The notes: generated from the letters alone by a model not told the origin. A stretch of DNA of 64,000 nt from Amycolatopsis sp. 195334CR (GCF_017309385.1 NZ_JAFJMJ010000001.1:62001-126000), one strand, 5' to 3'. Counted from the first letter of the stretch, positions 42,642 to 52,847 are shown. Made by a program: numbers and translations.

Positions 42642-43934
42642 TCAGCGGGCACGGGGGTGGGTCCGGTCATGGATCGCCTTCAGCCGCTCGACGGTGACGT
42701 GAGTGTAAAGCTGAGTGGTGGCAAGCGTAGCGTGACCGAGTAGTTCCTGAACGCTGCGAAGGTCAGCACCACCCTCAAGCAGGTGCGTGGCAGCCGAATG
42801 GCGGAGGCCGTGCGGGCCCATGTCCACCGCACCGTGTACCGAGCCGACCCCGTCGTGGACCACCCGCCGGACCGAACGAGGATCAAGCCGCCGGCCGCGA
42901 ACGCCCAGGAAGAGCGCCTTCGCCGCGTCCGCCGCCGCCCGCTCCGCGAGCACCGGCCGCCCGTCCTCCAACCAGGACCGGAGCGCCTTCTCGGCGGGCA
43001 CCCCGAACGGCACGGTCCGCTCCTTGGCGCCCTTGCCCAGCACCCGGATCACCCGGCGGTCGAACTCCACGTCGCCCAGGTCAAGACCGCACAGCTCAGC
43101 CACCCGAACGCCGGTCGCGTACAGCAGTTCGAGCACCGCATGATCACGGAGCGCAACCGGATCACGCTCCGCCGCCCCGGCCCCCGACGCGCTCATCACC
43201 TGCTCCGCCTGCTCCGGCCGCAACACCCCAGGCAACGTCCGATGCGGCCGCGGCGCCACCAGCCGACTCCCCGGATCGACCTCCAACTTGCCGACCCGGT
43301 GAGCCCACGCCGTGAACGTCCGCGCCCCAGCCGCCCTCCGCGCCAACGTCGTCCGGCTCACGCCCGCCTTGTGCTGCTCCGCCAGCCAGGCCCGCAGCTC
43401 CCCCACGTCCAACCCGGCCAACGCCACCACACCTTCACCCGCCACATCCGTACCCGCCACATCCGCGGCTGCCACGTCCTCACCGCTCCCGCCACCAGCA
43501 CCCGCGTCGCCAGCGCCCATCTCGTCGGTGCGCACACCACCAACGCTCGCGTCGTCAGCGCCCACCTCACCGGCGCCCACGCCACCAACGCTCGCGTCAC
43601 CGGCGCCCATCTCATCGGTGCGCACACCGCCAGCGTTCGCGCCACTAGCGCGCACGCCACCAGTCACGGCGCCATTAAGGCTCGCGCCGCCAGCAGCTTC
43701 GGTGCCTTCACCTGCGGCGGCAGTGGGGGTTGCGTCGTCACCCGCTGTGGTGTTGGGGGCTTCGACGCCGTGGAGGAAGCCGAGCAGCGAGACCACGTCG
43801 CCTACGTACGCGCGGACGGTGTGCGCCGAGAGTCCGCGCTCCAACTGCAGGTGGCGCTCGTATTCGGCCACTACCTCACGCACGTTTTCCGGCAGCGCCG
43901 CCCGCAGGCGAACCAGTGCACCGCGCCCGTTCAC
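42642..43934 (-). CDS. xerC: Tyrosine recombinase XerC with a repeat-rich insertion
   Basis: About 430 aa against 300-320 usual. It resolves chromosome dimers at dif with XerD. The catalytic set is complete: Arg in [12 protein letters not shown], Lys in [11 protein letters not shown], His-x-x-Arg in [12 protein letters not shown], His in [15 protein letters not shown] and the Tyr nucleophile in the same segment. The extra length is an Ala/Gly-rich insertion of about 110 residues inside the N-terminal core-binding domain, after [11 protein letters not shown] and before [14 protein letters not shown], containing three 15-residue repeats. GTG 43934 has a G-rich ribosome site; ATG 43976 is possible. 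DprA-yifB lie upstream. Confidence 0.92.
   Translation of the reverse strand: MNGRGALVRLRAALPENVREVVAEYERHLQLERGLSAHTVRAYVGDVVSLLGFLHGVEAPNTTAGDDATPTAAAGEGTEAAGGASLNGAVTGGVRASGANAGGVRTDEMGAGDASVGGVGAGEVGADDASVGGVRTDEMGAGDAGAGGGSGEDVAAADVAGTDVAGEGVVALAGLDVGELRAWLAEQHKAGVSRTTLARRAAGARTFTAWAHRVGKLEVDPGSRLVAPRPHRTLPGVLRPEQAEQVMSASGAGAAERDPVALRDHAVLELLYATGVRVAELCGLDLGDVEFDRRVIRVLGKGAKERTVPFGVPAEKALRSWLEDGRPVLAERAAADAAKALFLGVRGRRLDPRSVRRVVHDGVGSVHGAVDMGPHGLRHSAATHLLEGGADLRSVQELLGHATLATTQLYTHVTVERLKAIHDRTHPRAR
43513..43647 (-). repeat. Three tandem 45-bp repeats inside xerC
   Basis: Units at 43513-43557, 43558-43602 and 43603-43647. Each encodes about 15 residues of the pattern S-V-G-G-V-(R/G)-(T/A)-(D/G)-E-(M/V)-G-A-(G/D)-D-A. 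The first and third units are the most alike. The repeat keeps frame and is flanked by further Ala/Gly-rich sequence. Confidence 0.85.
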
Positions 43935-44198
43935 CTTCACCCCCCGCTCAACTTCGGGGACGCTTCGTGACGACATGCCCAAAACGCTGGGGGATCACCG
44001 GCGCATGGTCAAGCATCGCCACACCCTGCCGTGGGAACGACCCGATATCGCGACTCACCGCAACCGGCCCAACACGCCTCCCACCCCGCCCCGTGCCCCC
44101 GGTTCAGCCCCGACGACGCCACAGCTGCGCCCGTCCGTCTGCCTTTGAGTCCGCGCTGCTCGTTCGAGGTGCCTGGCTGTTCGGCATCGTGAGCACGC

Positions 44199-44353
<155 letters not shown>

Positions 44354-44357
<4 letters not shown>

Positions 44358-45529
44358 GAGCCTCCTGCGGGGGTTACCGGGCGCGAGCGGGCTGTCAGGC
44401 GCCAGCCGTCGTCGGTGCGGGTGGCTAGGCCGTCCAGTTCCAGTTCCGGCAGGAGGGCGCGGACCCGGTTGAGCGGGACGCCGGATTCGGTGGCGATCTG
44501 TTCCGGGTGCCTGCCCTCCTTCAGCTCCAGCGCGCCGTGGACGCGCATAGCGTCCTCGCCCAGCCCGTCGGTGCTCCGGGGCGGGGACGGCGTTCGACTG
44601 GCCAGTGAAGTGTCGAGCTTGCCGACGGTGGCCAGCACGTCGCGTAGCGAGCCGACCAGCGTCGCGGCTGATTCGCGGATGAGTTCGTGGCAACCCGCCG
44701 ACATCGCCGAACCGATCGGGCCGGGCATCGCCATGACTACCTTGCCGAGCGTGGCGGCGGTGGTCGCCGTGTTGCGGGCCCCGCTGCGAACGCCCGCTTC
44801 CACCACGACGGTGCCCTCGGTGAGTCCGGCAATCAGGCGGTTCCGCACGAGGAAACGGTGCCTCGCCGGGGGCGTGCCGAAGGGGTACTCGCTGATCACA
44901 AGCCCGCGCTCGGAGATCCTGCGCAGCAGGGCGACGTGTCCGGCGGGGTAACCGCCGTCCAGCCCGCAGCCGAGCACGGCCGCCGTCACGCCTTCGCCGG
45001 CGAGCGCGCCTCGGTGAGCTGCGCCGTCAATACCGTAGGCGGCGCCGGAGAACACCGGCATGCGCTTGCTTACCAGGCCGTACGCGAATTCGGTGGCGTG
45101 TTGCTCGCCGTATCCCGTAGCTGCTCGGGCGCCGACGATGGCCACCGCGGACGTGGCCACCTCGTCGAGCCTGCCTCCGCCCCGGACCCACAACGCGATG
45201 GGCGGCGCCAACCCCGGCTTGCCACGCGCCGTCGCCTGATCGAACGGGAGCAGCGGCCACGCCGGCCACTCGGCGTCCTCCGGCACGATCAGGCGGGCGC
45301 CCTGCCGCTCGGCCTCGGCGAGATCCGATTCGGCGCGAACCAGCGTTCGGCGGGCGGACGTCTCGGACAACACGGGCTCCGGGCAGGATCCCTCGCGCAC
45401 CAACTTCGCCGCGTCGACCGGGCCGTGGTTGCGGATGAAGGCGACGAGGGCCGTGGCCGGTGGCTCTGCCACTCGCAACAGATACGCCCGGGCCAGGCGG
45501 GTCTCGGGATCTGCCTGTCGATCGCTCAT
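44354..45529 (-). CDS. dprA: DNA-processing protein DprA
   Basis: 391 aa. Loads RecA on incoming single-stranded DNA. The Rossmann-like core is clear: VAIVGARAATGYGEQHATEF, SGAAYGIDGAAHRGAL and VLGCGLDGGYPAGHVALLRR. A C-terminal winged helix (HPEQIATESGVPLNRVRALL ... LELDGLA) completes the usual form. Its start overlaps the yifB stop by ATGA, so it is translationally coupled in the yraN - unknown - yifB - dprA operon. Confidence 0.95.
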
Positions 45530-47046
45530 GCGGCTGCCTGCCGGTCGCGAAATTCAAAGGCGGCGGCCACGTGATCGGAGTCGGGGCGATCGGCTTCGGT
45601 CAGGTCGCTCAACGTCCAGGCGACGCGCAGGCAGCGGTCGACACCACGAGCAGTGACCACGCCCTGGTCCAGTCCGCGGTCGAGCAGGGTGGTCGTTTCG
45701 CGGGGCAACGCGTACTCACGCCGGAGCATGGGGCCGGGTACTTCGGCGTTGGTGCGCCAGCCGTGCTCGGCCCAGCGTTTGGCCGCTCTTTCCCGTGCAC
45801 GGAGAACCCTGGCCCGGACCTGCGCGGTCGGCTCCGGATCGTCGAATTCGTGCGCGTGGGTGTGCATGGCGGTGAGTGGGCGCATCCGGACTCGGAGATC
45901 GATGCGGTCGAGCAGCGGGCCGGAGAGTTTGCCGAAATAGCGTCGCCTGGCGAATGGTGAGCAAGTGCAATCCGCTTCCCGCGGCGGCGCGCAGGGGCAT
46001 GGGTTCGTGGCGAGGACGAGTTGGAAGCGCGCGGGATAGCAGACGACGCCTTTTCGCCTGGCGATGCGGATTTCGCCGTCCTCCAGCACTGTGCGCAGTG
46101 ATTCGAGGCATTCGCTGCGGAATTCGCACACCTCGTCCAGGAAGAGGACTCCTCGATGGGCTCGGCTGATCATGCCCGGTTTGGCGATGTCGGTGCCGCC
46201 GCCGACCAGTGCGGCGACCGAAATGGTGTGGTGCGGATCGGCGAACGGCGGAATCCGGATGAGCGGTGATGACGAGGACAGCTTGCCCTCGATGGAATGC
46301 ACGGCGGTGACTTCGAGTGATTCCTCGCTGCACAACGCCGGGAGCAGGCCCGGCAGGCGGCGAGCCAGCATCGTCTTTCCGACGCCGGGTGGGCCGGTCA
46401 GCAGCAGGTGGTGGCCCCCCGCGGCGGCGACCTCCAGCGCCCAGCGTGCGTCCGGCTGTCCGATGACGTCCGCCAGATCGGCAACGGGCGGCGGCTTTTC
46501 TTCGATGGCGGGCTCGGGGGTGGCGAGGTTTTCGACGTCGTCCATCCAGGCGAGCAGGTCGCGCAGGCGGGCGGCGCCGAGCACCTCCATGTCGTGCACG
46601 AGGGCCGCCTCGAACAGCGAATCGACGGGGACGACCGCGCGCCGGACGCCGTCCTTGCGAGCGGCGAGCAGCGCGGGCAGCACGCCGGGCACCGGGCGGA
46701 TCCGGCCGTCGAGGGCGAGTTCGCCGATCAAGACCGTGCCGAGCAGCTTGCTCCCGGAGACGGCTCCGCTGGCGGCGAGCACCGCGGCGGCGATGCTGAG
46801 GTCGTAGCCGGAGCCGAGCTTGGGGAGGTTGGCCGGGGACAGACCGAGGGTGACGTGCTGCTCGGGCCACTTCTGGCCGGAGTTGCGCACGGCGGCGCGG
46901 ACCCGGTCCTTGGCTTCTTTCAGGCCGGGGTCGGGCAGGCCGACCAGTTTCATACCGGGCATTCCGGCGCCGATGTCGGCCTCGACCTCGACCACGCGGC
47001 CGTCGATGCCGAGCAGCGCGACCGACCAGCTTCGGGCGAGCACCAT
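45526..47046 (-). CDS. comM: YifB/ComM family Mg-chelatase-like AAA ATPase
   Basis: 506 aa. Hexameric helicase-type ATPase that in Vibrio and others helps branch migration during natural transformation. The N-terminal domain is Lon-like (MVLARSWSVALLGIDGRVVE ... GLSPANLPKLGSGYDLSIA). Walker A GPPGVGKTMLARRLPG is near residue 220 and Walker B VLFLDEVCEF near 300, with a C-terminal chelatase domain. Its start follows the stop of the repeat-rich gene by one base and its stop overlaps dprA. Confidence 0.95.
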   Translation of the reverse strand: MVLARSWSVALLGIDGRVVEVEADIGAGMPGMKLVGLPDPGLKEAKDRVRAAVRNSGQKWPEQHVTLGLSPANLPKLGSGYDLSIAAAVLAASGAVSGSKLLGTVLIGELALDGRIRPVPGVLPALLAARKDGVRRAVVPVDSLFEAALVHDMEVLGAARLRDLLAWMDDVENLATPEPAIEEKPPPVADLADVIGQPDARWALEVAAAGGHHLLLTGPPGVGKTMLARRLPGLLPALCSEESLEVTAVHSIEGKLSSSSPLIRIPPFADPHHTISVAALVGGGTDIAKPGMISRAHRGVLFLDEVCEFRSECLESLRTVLEDGEIRIARRKGVVCYPARFQLVLATNPCPCAPPREADCTCSPFARRRYFGKLSGPLLDRIDLRVRMRPLTAMHTHAHEFDDPEPTAQVRARVLRARERAAKRWAEHGWRTNAEVPGPMLRREYALPRETTTLLDRGLDQGVVTARGVDRCLRVAWTLSDLTEADRPDSDHVAAAFEFRDRQAAA

Positions 47047-47047
47047 T

Positions 47048-47602
47048 TCAGCTCGCTCCTTCGGCGTGGGGGAAGCGCGGTTGCCAGCGCACGGTGATCA
47101 CGTCGATGCGCCAGGCGCGGAGGCGGAGGCGCTTGAGCCAGGTAGTGACTTGTGGCGGGGTGCGGCGGCTCACGCGGACGACGATTGCTGTTGATCGAGG
47201 TAGGGGCTTCGCGGGAATGAAAATTTTGGTGAGGGCTGTGGTCGCGGTGGAGGCGTGGGCGACGGGGCCGGACGGTTCGTAGACGGCGGTGGTGGGACCG
47301 GAGAGGTACGTAGGTCCGGTGGCTGGACCGGCGAGATGGGTTGGCTTCGCAATGGGGCGGGCCGGGCCGGTGACGAGATCGGCAAGGTGGGCCGTGTCCG
47401 CGGCGGGATTGGCCAGGTGGGTGGGGCCGGTGGCGGGGTCCGCCGGGTGGGCGGGGCTGGTGACGGGGTCGGACGGATGGAGGAGGGCCGGGGTGGGCGG
47501 CTGGATGGGAGCGGCGGCAGGCGGCTGGATGCGGGCGGCGGCGAGGGTGGGTGGGTGGATGCGGGCGGGGTGGGCACGGTGGGTGCGGGGTGGGGCGGCC
47601 AT
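47048..47602 (-). CDS. Pro/Ala-rich protein with ten-residue repeats, between yraN and yifB
   Basis: 184 aa. No family recognised. Residues about 40-115 are about seven degenerate ten-residue repeats of the pattern (A/T)-H-L-A-x-P-A-T-G-P. The last 50 residues are basic and look folded (STAIVVRVSRRTPPQVTTWL ... RAWRIDVITVRWQPRF). It starts 1 nt after the yraN stop and ends 1 nt before yifB, so it sits inside the operon with start and stop placed like its neighbours, which argues that it is real. The mycobacterial locus, as I recall it, has yraN next to yifB with no such gene. Confidence 0.55.
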   Translation of the reverse strand: MAAPPRTHRAHPARIHPPTLAAARIQPPAAAPIQPPTPALLHPSDPVTSPAHPADPATGPTHLANPAADTAHLADLVTGPARPIAKPTHLAGPATGPTYLSGPTTAVYEPSGPVAHASTATTALTKIFIPAKPLPRSTAIVVRVSRRTPPQVTTWLKRLRLRAWRIDVITVRWQPRFPHAEGAS

Positions 47603-47603
47603 G

Positions 47604-47987
47604 TCAGAAGGCCCCCGGGATGTGGGTCAACTGCGGGGCGCCTGTCGGGGGCCAGTGGATGGCTATGACATCGAAGCGCAGCGGGCACCACCGGACTCGG
47701 TAGTGCTCCAGCCATCGGCTGGTCAGGCGGCGGATGCGCGCCGACTTTTCGGCGTCGACGGAGTCGGCTGGGTGGCCGTAGGCGGCGCCTGAGCGGGTTT
47801 TCACTTCGCAGACGATGAGGGTTCGGCCGTCTGTGGCGACCAGGTCGAGTTCGCCCTCGCGGCAGCGCCAGTTCCTGGACAGCACCGTCATGCCCAGTTT
47901 GTCCAGGTGCGCTGCCGCGAGTTCCTCGCCTCTGCGGCCCAGTCGTTGTCGTTGCTCGTAGGACGGCCGAGCCTGGGTGCCCATCAC
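47604..47987 (-). CDS. yraN: UPF0102 family endonuclease-like protein YraN
   Basis: 127 aa. Restriction-endonuclease-like fold: GRRGEELAAAHLDKLGMTVL at the start, then the PD-(D/E)xK-like elements GELDLVATDGRTLIVCEVKT (Glu-x-Lys). Cellular role unclear, perhaps DNA repair or processing alongside ComM and DprA. GTG 47987 sits 5 nt after GGGGGAG; ATG 47984 is the alternative. First gene of the operon leading to dprA. Confidence 0.93.
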   Translation of the reverse strand: MMGTQARPSYEQRQRLGRRGEELAAAHLDKLGMTVLSRNWRCREGELDLVATDGRTLIVCEVKTRSGAAYGHPADSVDAEKSARIRRLTSRWLEHYRVRWCPLRFDVIAIHWPPTGAPQLTHIPGAF

Positions 47988-48072
47988 GGCTGCTCCCCCT
48001 GGGGTCGATGATCGTTGTCGATCTCGACCGTGCCAGGGGGGATCAGCGCAGGCCAGGGCGTTCGGCTCGGCC

Positions 48073-48099
48073 TGTGGACAACCGGGGTGCTGTGGACAA
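48073..48099 (-). promoter_or_regulatory. Two perfect DnaA-box-like 9-mers upstream of yraN
   Basis: tgtggacaa at 48073-48081 and again at 48091-48099, each the exact complement of TTGTCCACA, in the same orientation with start-to-start spacing of 18 bp, in the gap between DUF2469 and yraN. The spacing matches the pair upstream of the M23 gene. Binding by DnaA is unproven. Confidence 0.45.
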
Positions 48100-48101
48100 C
48101 C

Positions 48102-48425
48102 TCAGCCGGAGAACGGGCCGCCCTCGGGGAGGCGCAGGTCTGGTTTGTCCAGTTCCTCCACGTTCACGTCCTTGAAGGTGATCACCCGGACGTGCTTGAC
48201 GAACCGAGCGGGCCGGTACATGTCCCACACCCAGGCGTCGGACATCCGCACCTCGAAGTAGACCTCGCCCCCACCGTCTCGGACCTGCACGTCCACCGCG
48301 TTGGCCAGGTAGAACCGCCGTTCGGTCTCCACCACATACGCGAACTGGCTGACGATGTCGCGGTACTCGCGGTACAGCGACAGCTCCATCTCGGTCTCGT
48401 ATTTCTCGAGATCCTCGGCACTCAT
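48102..48425 (-). CDS. DUF2469 family protein
   Basis: 107 aa, highly conserved in actinobacteria (Rv2901c in M. tuberculosis): [20 protein letters not shown] at the start, then [40 protein letters not shown] and [13 protein letters not shown]. Function unknown. The ATG overlaps the rnhB stop (ATGA), so it is coupled to rnhB. Confidence 0.95.
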   Translation of the reverse strand: MSAEDLEKYETEMELSLYREYRDIVSQFAYVVETERRFYLANAVDVQVRDGGGEVYFEVRMSDAWVWDMYRPARFVKHVRVITFKDVNVEELDKPDLRLPEGGPFSG

Positions 48426-49228
48426 GAAATCCGGGCCCCTCCTTGCGAGTTCACGTGCCAGTCGGCGGCGAAGAGTCCATTCTGACCCAGACCGTCATCC
48501 AGAGCACGCACCGGCGCGGCCGTGGCGTGCAGCGCCGCCGCGGTGAGCAGCACCCGATGGGGTGGCTCGCGCCGGTGGGCGGCGGCCGCGACGGCCACGT
48601 TCGTGTAGGACCACCGGTGCGCCGCGCTGGGACCGTGCTCGGTCAGCGCCGCGCCGTGCTCGGTGGTGGTGTACCCCTTGTGCACGTCGAAGCCGTACAC
48701 CGGGTACTCGTCGTGCAGATCCGCCATGATCCGGTCCCTGGTCACCTTGGCCAGCACCGACGCCGCCGCCACGCAGGCCACCACCCGGTCCCCCTTGATC
48801 ACCGGCAGGCTGGGCGCCGGCATGCCCGGCACGCCGAACCCGTCGGTCAGCACGTACCCGGGCGCGGTCCGCAGGTGGGACACCGCGCGCCGCATGCCCT
48901 CGACGTTGGTCACGTGAATGCCGCGCGCGTCGACCTCCTCGGTGGGGATGACCACCACCGCGTAGTCGACCGCCCGGACCAGCACCCGCTCGTAGACGCG
49001 TTCACGGGCGGCCGCGGTGAGCAGCTTCGAATCGGTCAGCTCGGTCAGCCGGGCGCCGTCCCCCGGCTTGAGCACGCAGGCGGCCACCACCAGCGGTCCG
49101 GCACAGGCACCCCGCCCGGCCTCGTCCACCCCGGCCACCGGGCCGAGGCCACGCCGTTCCAGTGCGGCCTGCAGCCCCCACGAGCTCTCCCCGCGAATGA
49201 CCGCGCGCGGCGGCTTCAGCGCTGACAC
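48422..49228 (-). CDS. rnhB: Ribonuclease HII
   Basis: 268 aa. Cleaves RNA in RNA/DNA hybrids and at single ribonucleotides in DNA. The catalytic residues are in [13 protein letters not shown] (Asp, Glu), TDSKLL, and [16 protein letters not shown], with [14 protein letters not shown] near the C-terminal part. A 45-residue Ala-rich tail follows. The GTG at 49228 is 5 nt after the lepB stop. The stop overlaps the start of DUF2469. Confidence 0.95.
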   Translation of the reverse strand: MSALKPPRAVIRGESSWGLQAALERRGLGPVAGVDEAGRGACAGPLVVAACVLKPGDGARLTELTDSKLLTAAARERVYERVLVRAVDYAVVVIPTEEVDARGIHVTNVEGMRRAVSHLRTAPGYVLTDGFGVPGMPAPSLPVIKGDRVVACVAAASVLAKVTRDRIMADLHDEYPVYGFDVHKGYTTTEHGAALTEHGPSAAHRWSYTNVAVAAAAHRREPPHRVLLTAAALHATAAPVRALDDGLGQNGLFAADWHVNSQGGARIS

Positions 49229-49233
49229 CGCGG

Positions 49234-50175
49234 CTAGCGCTTCCGCTGCGCCGCCCCGCGCAAGCCCGCTCCGAGCTTGCGACCGGCCCAAACCGTCGGC
49301 CAGGCGGCCACCACGCCGATGCCCAGCGGGATGCCCTGCTGCCAGACGGGCGCGCTCATGCCGAGCGCGGCGGGCTGGGCGGCTTCCTGCGGGTTGTGGT
49401 CGGTCACCCCACCCCAGCGGTTCGGCGGGAGCACGATGATCCTGGCCTTGCCGATGATGTTCTCCAGCGGCACCGCACCGCGCTCGCCCCCGCCGCCCTG
49501 CATGCGGGAGTCCGAGGAGTTGTTGCGGTTGTCGCCCATCACCCAGACCGAGCCGAGCGGCACCTTCACCGGGTCGAACGGGGCCTGGACCCCGGTACCG
49601 TCCTCGAAGTGCAGGTACGGCTCGTCGAGCGCCTTGCCGTCGACCACCACGTGGTTCTGCGCGTCGCAGCACTCCACCGTCTGCCCCGGCATCGCGATGA
49701 TGCGCTTGACGAAGTCGCGCTCGTCGGGCGGGGCGAGGCCGAACACCGAACCGATGCTCTGGAAGAACCGGCCGACCGGGTTCGAGGACTCCTGCGGGAG
49801 CGCCTCGTTCTCCACCCACGGCTCCGGACCCTTGAACACCACCACGTCACCGGGGGTGGGGTCGACGAAGTCGTAGGTGATCTTGTCGACCAGGATGCGG
49901 TCGCCGGTGCAGCCCTCGCACCCGTGCAGGGTGGTCTCCATCGACCCCGACGGGATCATGTAGACGCGGAAGAAGAACTGCTGGATCACGAACGTCAGCG
50001 CGAGCGCCACGACGATCAGGATCGGCAGCTCCACCCAGAACGGGCGCTTCTTCTTCGCTTTGCCCTTGCCACGCTTGCGGTGGGCACCGCCCTTGGTCTC
50101 CTCCGCGGCTCCGTCGTGGTGCTCGGAGCGTTCGGGATCGTCCTCGGCAGCGTTTGAAGACACAGGTTCGGCCAC
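49234..50175 (-). CDS. lepB: Signal peptidase I
   Basis: 313 aa. Cleaves Sec and Tat signal peptides at the outer face of the membrane. A Lys/Arg-rich cytosolic tail ([18 protein letters not shown]) comes before a single membrane helix ([20 protein letters not shown]). The catalytic Ser is in [12 protein letters not shown] and the catalytic Lys in [12 protein letters not shown]. Box E is [16 protein letters not shown] second hydrophobic stretch near the C-terminus ([17 protein letters not shown]) may be a second helix. Located between rplS and rnhB, as in mycobacteria. Confidence 0.96.
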   Translation of the reverse strand: MAEPVSSNAAEDDPERSEHHDGAAEETKGGAHRKRGKGKAKKKRPFWVELPILIVVALALTFVIQQFFFRVYMIPSGSMETTLHGCEGCTGDRILVDKITYDFVDPTPGDVVVFKGPEPWVENEALPQESSNPVGRFFQSIGSVFGLAPPDERDFVKRIIAMPGQTVECCDAQNHVVVDGKALDEPYLHFEDGTGVQAPFDPVKVPLGSVWVMGDNRNNSSDSRMQGGGGERGAVPLENIIGKARIIVLPPNRWGGVTDHNPQEAAQPAALGMSAPVWQQGIPLGIGVVAAWPTVWAGRKLGAGLRGAAQRKR

Positions 50176-50205
50176 GACGCCAGGCTACGGGAATCCGCTA
50201 CCGGA

Positions 50206-50559
50206 TCAGGAAGCCGGCTCGCGGCGCTCCTTGATCTTCGCCGCCTTGCCGCGCAGCTCACGCAGGTAGTACAGCTTCGCGCGGCGCACGTCGCCGCGCT
50301 TGTGCACCTCGATCTGCGCGATGTTCGGGCTGTGCACCGGGAAGGTGCGCTCCACGCCGACACCGAAGGAGACCTTGCGGACGGTGAACGTCTCGCGGAT
50401 GCCACCGTTCTGGCGGCGGATGACCACGCCCTGGAAGACCTGAAGGCGCTCGCGGTTGCCCTCGATCACTCGGACGTGCACCTTCAGCGTGTCGCCCGGT
50501 CGGAATTCCGGGATGTCGGAACGCAGCGACTGAGCGTCCAGGGCGTCCAGGGTGTTCAT
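50206..50559 (-). CDS. rplS: 50S ribosomal protein L19
   Basis: 117 aa, normal length. Landmarks: [59 protein letters not shown] and [19 protein letters not shown]. The ATG at 50559 gives the conserved N-terminus; the open frame upstream has no family character. Separated from trmD by 160 bp holding a hairpin, so it probably has its own promoter or a processed leader. Confidence 0.97.
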   Translation of the reverse strand: MNTLDALDAQSLRSDIPEFRPGDTLKVHVRVIEGNRERLQVFQGVVIRRQNGGIRETFTVRKVSFGVGVERTFPVHSPNIAQIEVHKRGDVRRAKLYYLRELRGKAAKIKERREPAS

Positions 50560-50643
50560 CGGTGGTCCGTCCTCGTCTGTGATGTAACGTCTTCGTCTTG
50601 CCATACGTCCGGGCGCACGCCTGTCACAGCGGCCGGCCCAGGG

Positions 50644-50687
50644 GGTTGGCGGGCGCGCGAACCCAATGGGGTCCTCTCGCGCCAACC
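50644..50687 (-). terminator. Hairpin between trmD and rplS
   Basis: ggttggcg (50644-50651) pairs exactly with cgccaacc (50680-50687), with further partial pairing inside (accca/tgggg). It lies 33 nt past the trmD stop. Possible terminator for the rpsP-trmD operon or an L19 leader structure. Confidence 0.5.
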
Positions 50688-50719
50688 GGTCAAGTATTAC
50701 AGACCCGCCGGGCGCCGGA

Positions 50720-51475
50720 TCACTCGCCCCGTTCGGACTCCTCGGCGAGGCTCGCGAGCAGGGCCCGGTCGTGCTTGTCGAGACTGCCTTCCGGCAACCG
50801 CGGGATCAGCTCGGGACGGCGCTCGGCCGTCCGTTCGAGCGCCCGGTCGCGGCGCCAGCGGTCGATCAGCGCGTGGTTGCCCGAGCGCAGCACCTCCGGC
50901 ACGGCCAGCTCCCGCCAGACCTCGGGCCGGGTGTAGCTGGGTCCTTCGAGCAGGCCGTCGGAGAACGAATCCTCCTCGGCCGAGCGCGCGTTGCCCAGCA
51001 CGCCGGGCAGCAGCCGGACCACCGCCTCGACCATGACCAGCACCGCGGCCTCGCCGCCGACCAGCACGTAGTCGCCGATGGAGACCTCGTCCACCGGCAT
51101 CCGGCGGGCGGCGTCGTCGATCACGCGCTGGTCGATGCCCTCGTAGCGGCCGCAGGCGAACACCAGGTGCTTTTCGGCGGCGTACTCGTGGGCCAGTTCC
51201 TGGGTGAACGGGCGGCCGGCCGGGGTCGGCACCACCAGCCGCGTGTGCTCCCCGCAGACCTGGTCGAGCGCGTCGCCCCAGATCTGCGGCTTCATCACCA
51301 TGCCGGGACCGCCGCCGTACGGCGCGTCGTCGACCGCGCGGTGCACGTCGTGGGTCCAGTCGCGCAGGTCGTGCACGCCGATCTCGATCAGCCCGCGGTC
51401 GATGGCGCGCCCGAGCAGCGCGGCCCGCAGCGGGTCGAGGTACTCGGGGAAGATGGTGACGACGTCGAGGCGCAT
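50720..51475 (-). CDS. trmD: tRNA (guanine-N1)-methyltransferase
   Basis: 251 aa. Makes m1G37 in tRNAs, preventing frameshifts. SPOUT/trefoil-knot motifs: [20 protein letters not shown] at the start, [33 protein letters not shown] and [20 protein letters not shown]. The ATG at 51475 overlaps the rimM stop as TGATG. Last gene of the rpsP-KH-rimM-trmD operon. Confidence 0.97.
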   Translation of the reverse strand: MRLDVVTIFPEYLDPLRAALLGRAIDRGLIEIGVHDLRDWTHDVHRAVDDAPYGGGPGMVMKPQIWGDALDQVCGEHTRLVVPTPAGRPFTQELAHEYAAEKHLVFACGRYEGIDQRVIDDAARRMPVDEVSIGDYVLVGGEAAVLVMVEAVVRLLPGVLGNARSAEEDSFSDGLLEGPSYTRPEVWRELAVPEVLRSGNHALIDRWRRDRALERTAERRPELIPRLPEGSLDKHDRALLASLAEESERGE

Positions 51476-51990
51476 CACTCGGCGTCCAGCAGGCCTTCCG
51501 GCGGATCGAGCACGACCCGCCCGCCCGCCACGTCGACCACCGGCACGATCGCCTTGACGAACGGCACCAGCACGGTCGCGCCACCGCGGTCGAGCGAAAG
51601 CAGCTCGCCGCCGGGCGAGTGCACCACCTCGAGCACGGTGCCGACCTCGGTGCCGTCGGTCAGCTCGGCCCGCAGGCCTTCGAGCTGGTGGTCGTAGAAC
51701 TCGTCGGGATCGGCCGTCGGCGGCAGGTCCGCGGTGTCCCCGAGCAGCAGCGCACCCCGCAGTTCCTCGGCCGCGGTGCGGTCGGGGACCTGGTCGAAAC
51801 GCACCAGCAGCCGCCCGCTGTGCGAGCGGGCGGCTGACACGGTGAGTTCGCGGGTGCGGCCGCCGCGCGGCCGGGCGAGCACCACGGCACCGACGGCGAA
51901 CCGCTGCTCCGGGGAGTCGGTCCGCACGTCGACGGCGAGTTCGCCGGTGATGCCGTGTGCCTTGGCCACCCGGCCGACGACAACCTCCAT
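51475..51990 (-). CDS. rimM: 16S rRNA maturation factor RimM
   Basis: 171 aa. Assists assembly of the 30S head with S19. The N-terminal beta-barrel begins [20 protein letters not shown] and the C-terminal PRC-barrel includes [20 protein letters not shown] and [20 protein letters not shown]. The ATG at 51990 is chosen because it gives the conserved family start; the frame is open a little further upstream. Overlaps trmD by one base. Confidence 0.95.
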   Translation of the reverse strand: MEVVVGRVAKAHGITGELAVDVRTDSPEQRFAVGAVVLARPRGGRTRELTVSAARSHSGRLLVRFDQVPDRTAAEELRGALLLGDTADLPPTADPDEFYDHQLEGLRAELTDGTEVGTVLEVVHSPGGELLSLDRGGATVLVPFVKAIVPVVDVAGGRVVLDPPEGLLDAE

Positions 51991-52000
51991 CAGCGCGGCG

Positions 52001-52240
52001 TCAGTGGTCGGTGTCGACCACGTCGACCCGCACACCCCGGCCGCCGATTCCGCCCATCACGGTGCGGAGCGCGGTGGCGGTGCGCCCGCCCCGGCCGATC
52101 ACCTTGCCCAGATCGTCGGGGTGGACGTGCACCTCGAGGGTGCGGCCGCGACGCGTGGTGATCAGTTCGACGCGGACCTCGTCCGGGTTGTCGACGATCC
52201 CGCGCACGAGGTGCTCAAGGGAGTCCGCGAGAAAGCTCAC
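52001..52240 (-). CDS. khpA: KH domain RNA-binding protein
   Basis: 79 aa. Single KH domain with the GxxG loop in [16 protein letters not shown]; homologous in position to Rv2908c. KhpA proteins pair with KhpB/Jag and affect growth and division by RNA binding. ATGA overlap with rpsP upstream; rimM follows after 10 nt. Confidence 0.95.
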   Translation of the reverse strand: MSFLADSLEHLVRGIVDNPDEVRVELITTRRGRTLEVHVHPDDLGKVIGRGGRTATALRTVMGGIGGRGVRVDVVDTDH

Positions 52241-52680
52241 GCCTCGGTCTTCTCCTCGGCCTTGGCCTCGGCCTTCTCGGCGTCGGCCTTCTTGCCGCCC
52301 TTCTTCTTGGGCGTGGTGGCCTCGGCCGAGGGCTCCTCGCCCGCGGCCGCGAGCGCGGCGTTGAACAGGTCCTGCTTCGACGGCTTCGGCTCGGCCACCT
52401 TCAGGGTGCCCTCGGCGCCCGGCAGGCCCTTGAACTTCTGCCAGTCACCGGTGATCTCGAGCAGGCGCTGGACCGGCTCGGTCGGCTGGGCGCCGACGGC
52501 GAGCCAGTGCTGGGCGCGCTCGGAGTTCACCTCGATGAAGCTGGGCTCTTCCTTCGGGTGGTACTTGCCGATCGTCTCGATGGCCTTGCCGTCCCGGCGG
52601 GTGCGCGCGTCGGCGACGATGATGCGGTAGTACGGCGCACGGATCTTGCCGAGGCGCTGGAGCTTGATCTTGACGGCCAC
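52237..52680 (-). CDS. rpsP: 30S ribosomal protein S16 with extended tail
   Basis: 147 aa. The first 85 residues are S16 ([58 protein letters not shown]). The rest is an Ala/Glu/Lys-rich tail ([20 protein letters not shown]) of the kind seen in actinobacterial S16. First gene of the operon through trmD; its stop overlaps the KH gene start. Confidence 0.97.
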   Translation of the reverse strand: MAVKIKLQRLGKIRAPYYRIIVADARTRRDGKAIETIGKYHPKEEPSFIEVNSERAQHWLAVGAQPTEPVQRLLEITGDWQKFKGLPGAEGTLKVAEPKPSKQDLFNAALAAAGEEPSAEATTPKKKGGKKADAEKAEAKAEEKTEA

Positions 52681-52847
52681 GGGTGTGGGTACTCCTCAGT
52701 TCTCTCTGGTAGCAAGGTCGGCCGCGCGATCCGAGTGGGGAACGAATGCGACGCCCGGAGGTCAGGTGTGTTCGACCCCGGCGCGGTGAGAGGGTCCGGC
52801 CGGGGCAAGCAATCGAACATTCTGCCAGACGGCCCGCGCGGACCCGC

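Noticed and set aside
42470..42670. Longer WhiG start at ATG 42670
   Set aside because: Adds 67 low-complexity residues and overlaps xerC; GTG 42469 has a better ribosome site and gives the family length.
43513..43647. Regular repeats in xerC as a CRISPR array
   Set aside because: The units are contiguous, without spacers, and keep the xerC reading frame.
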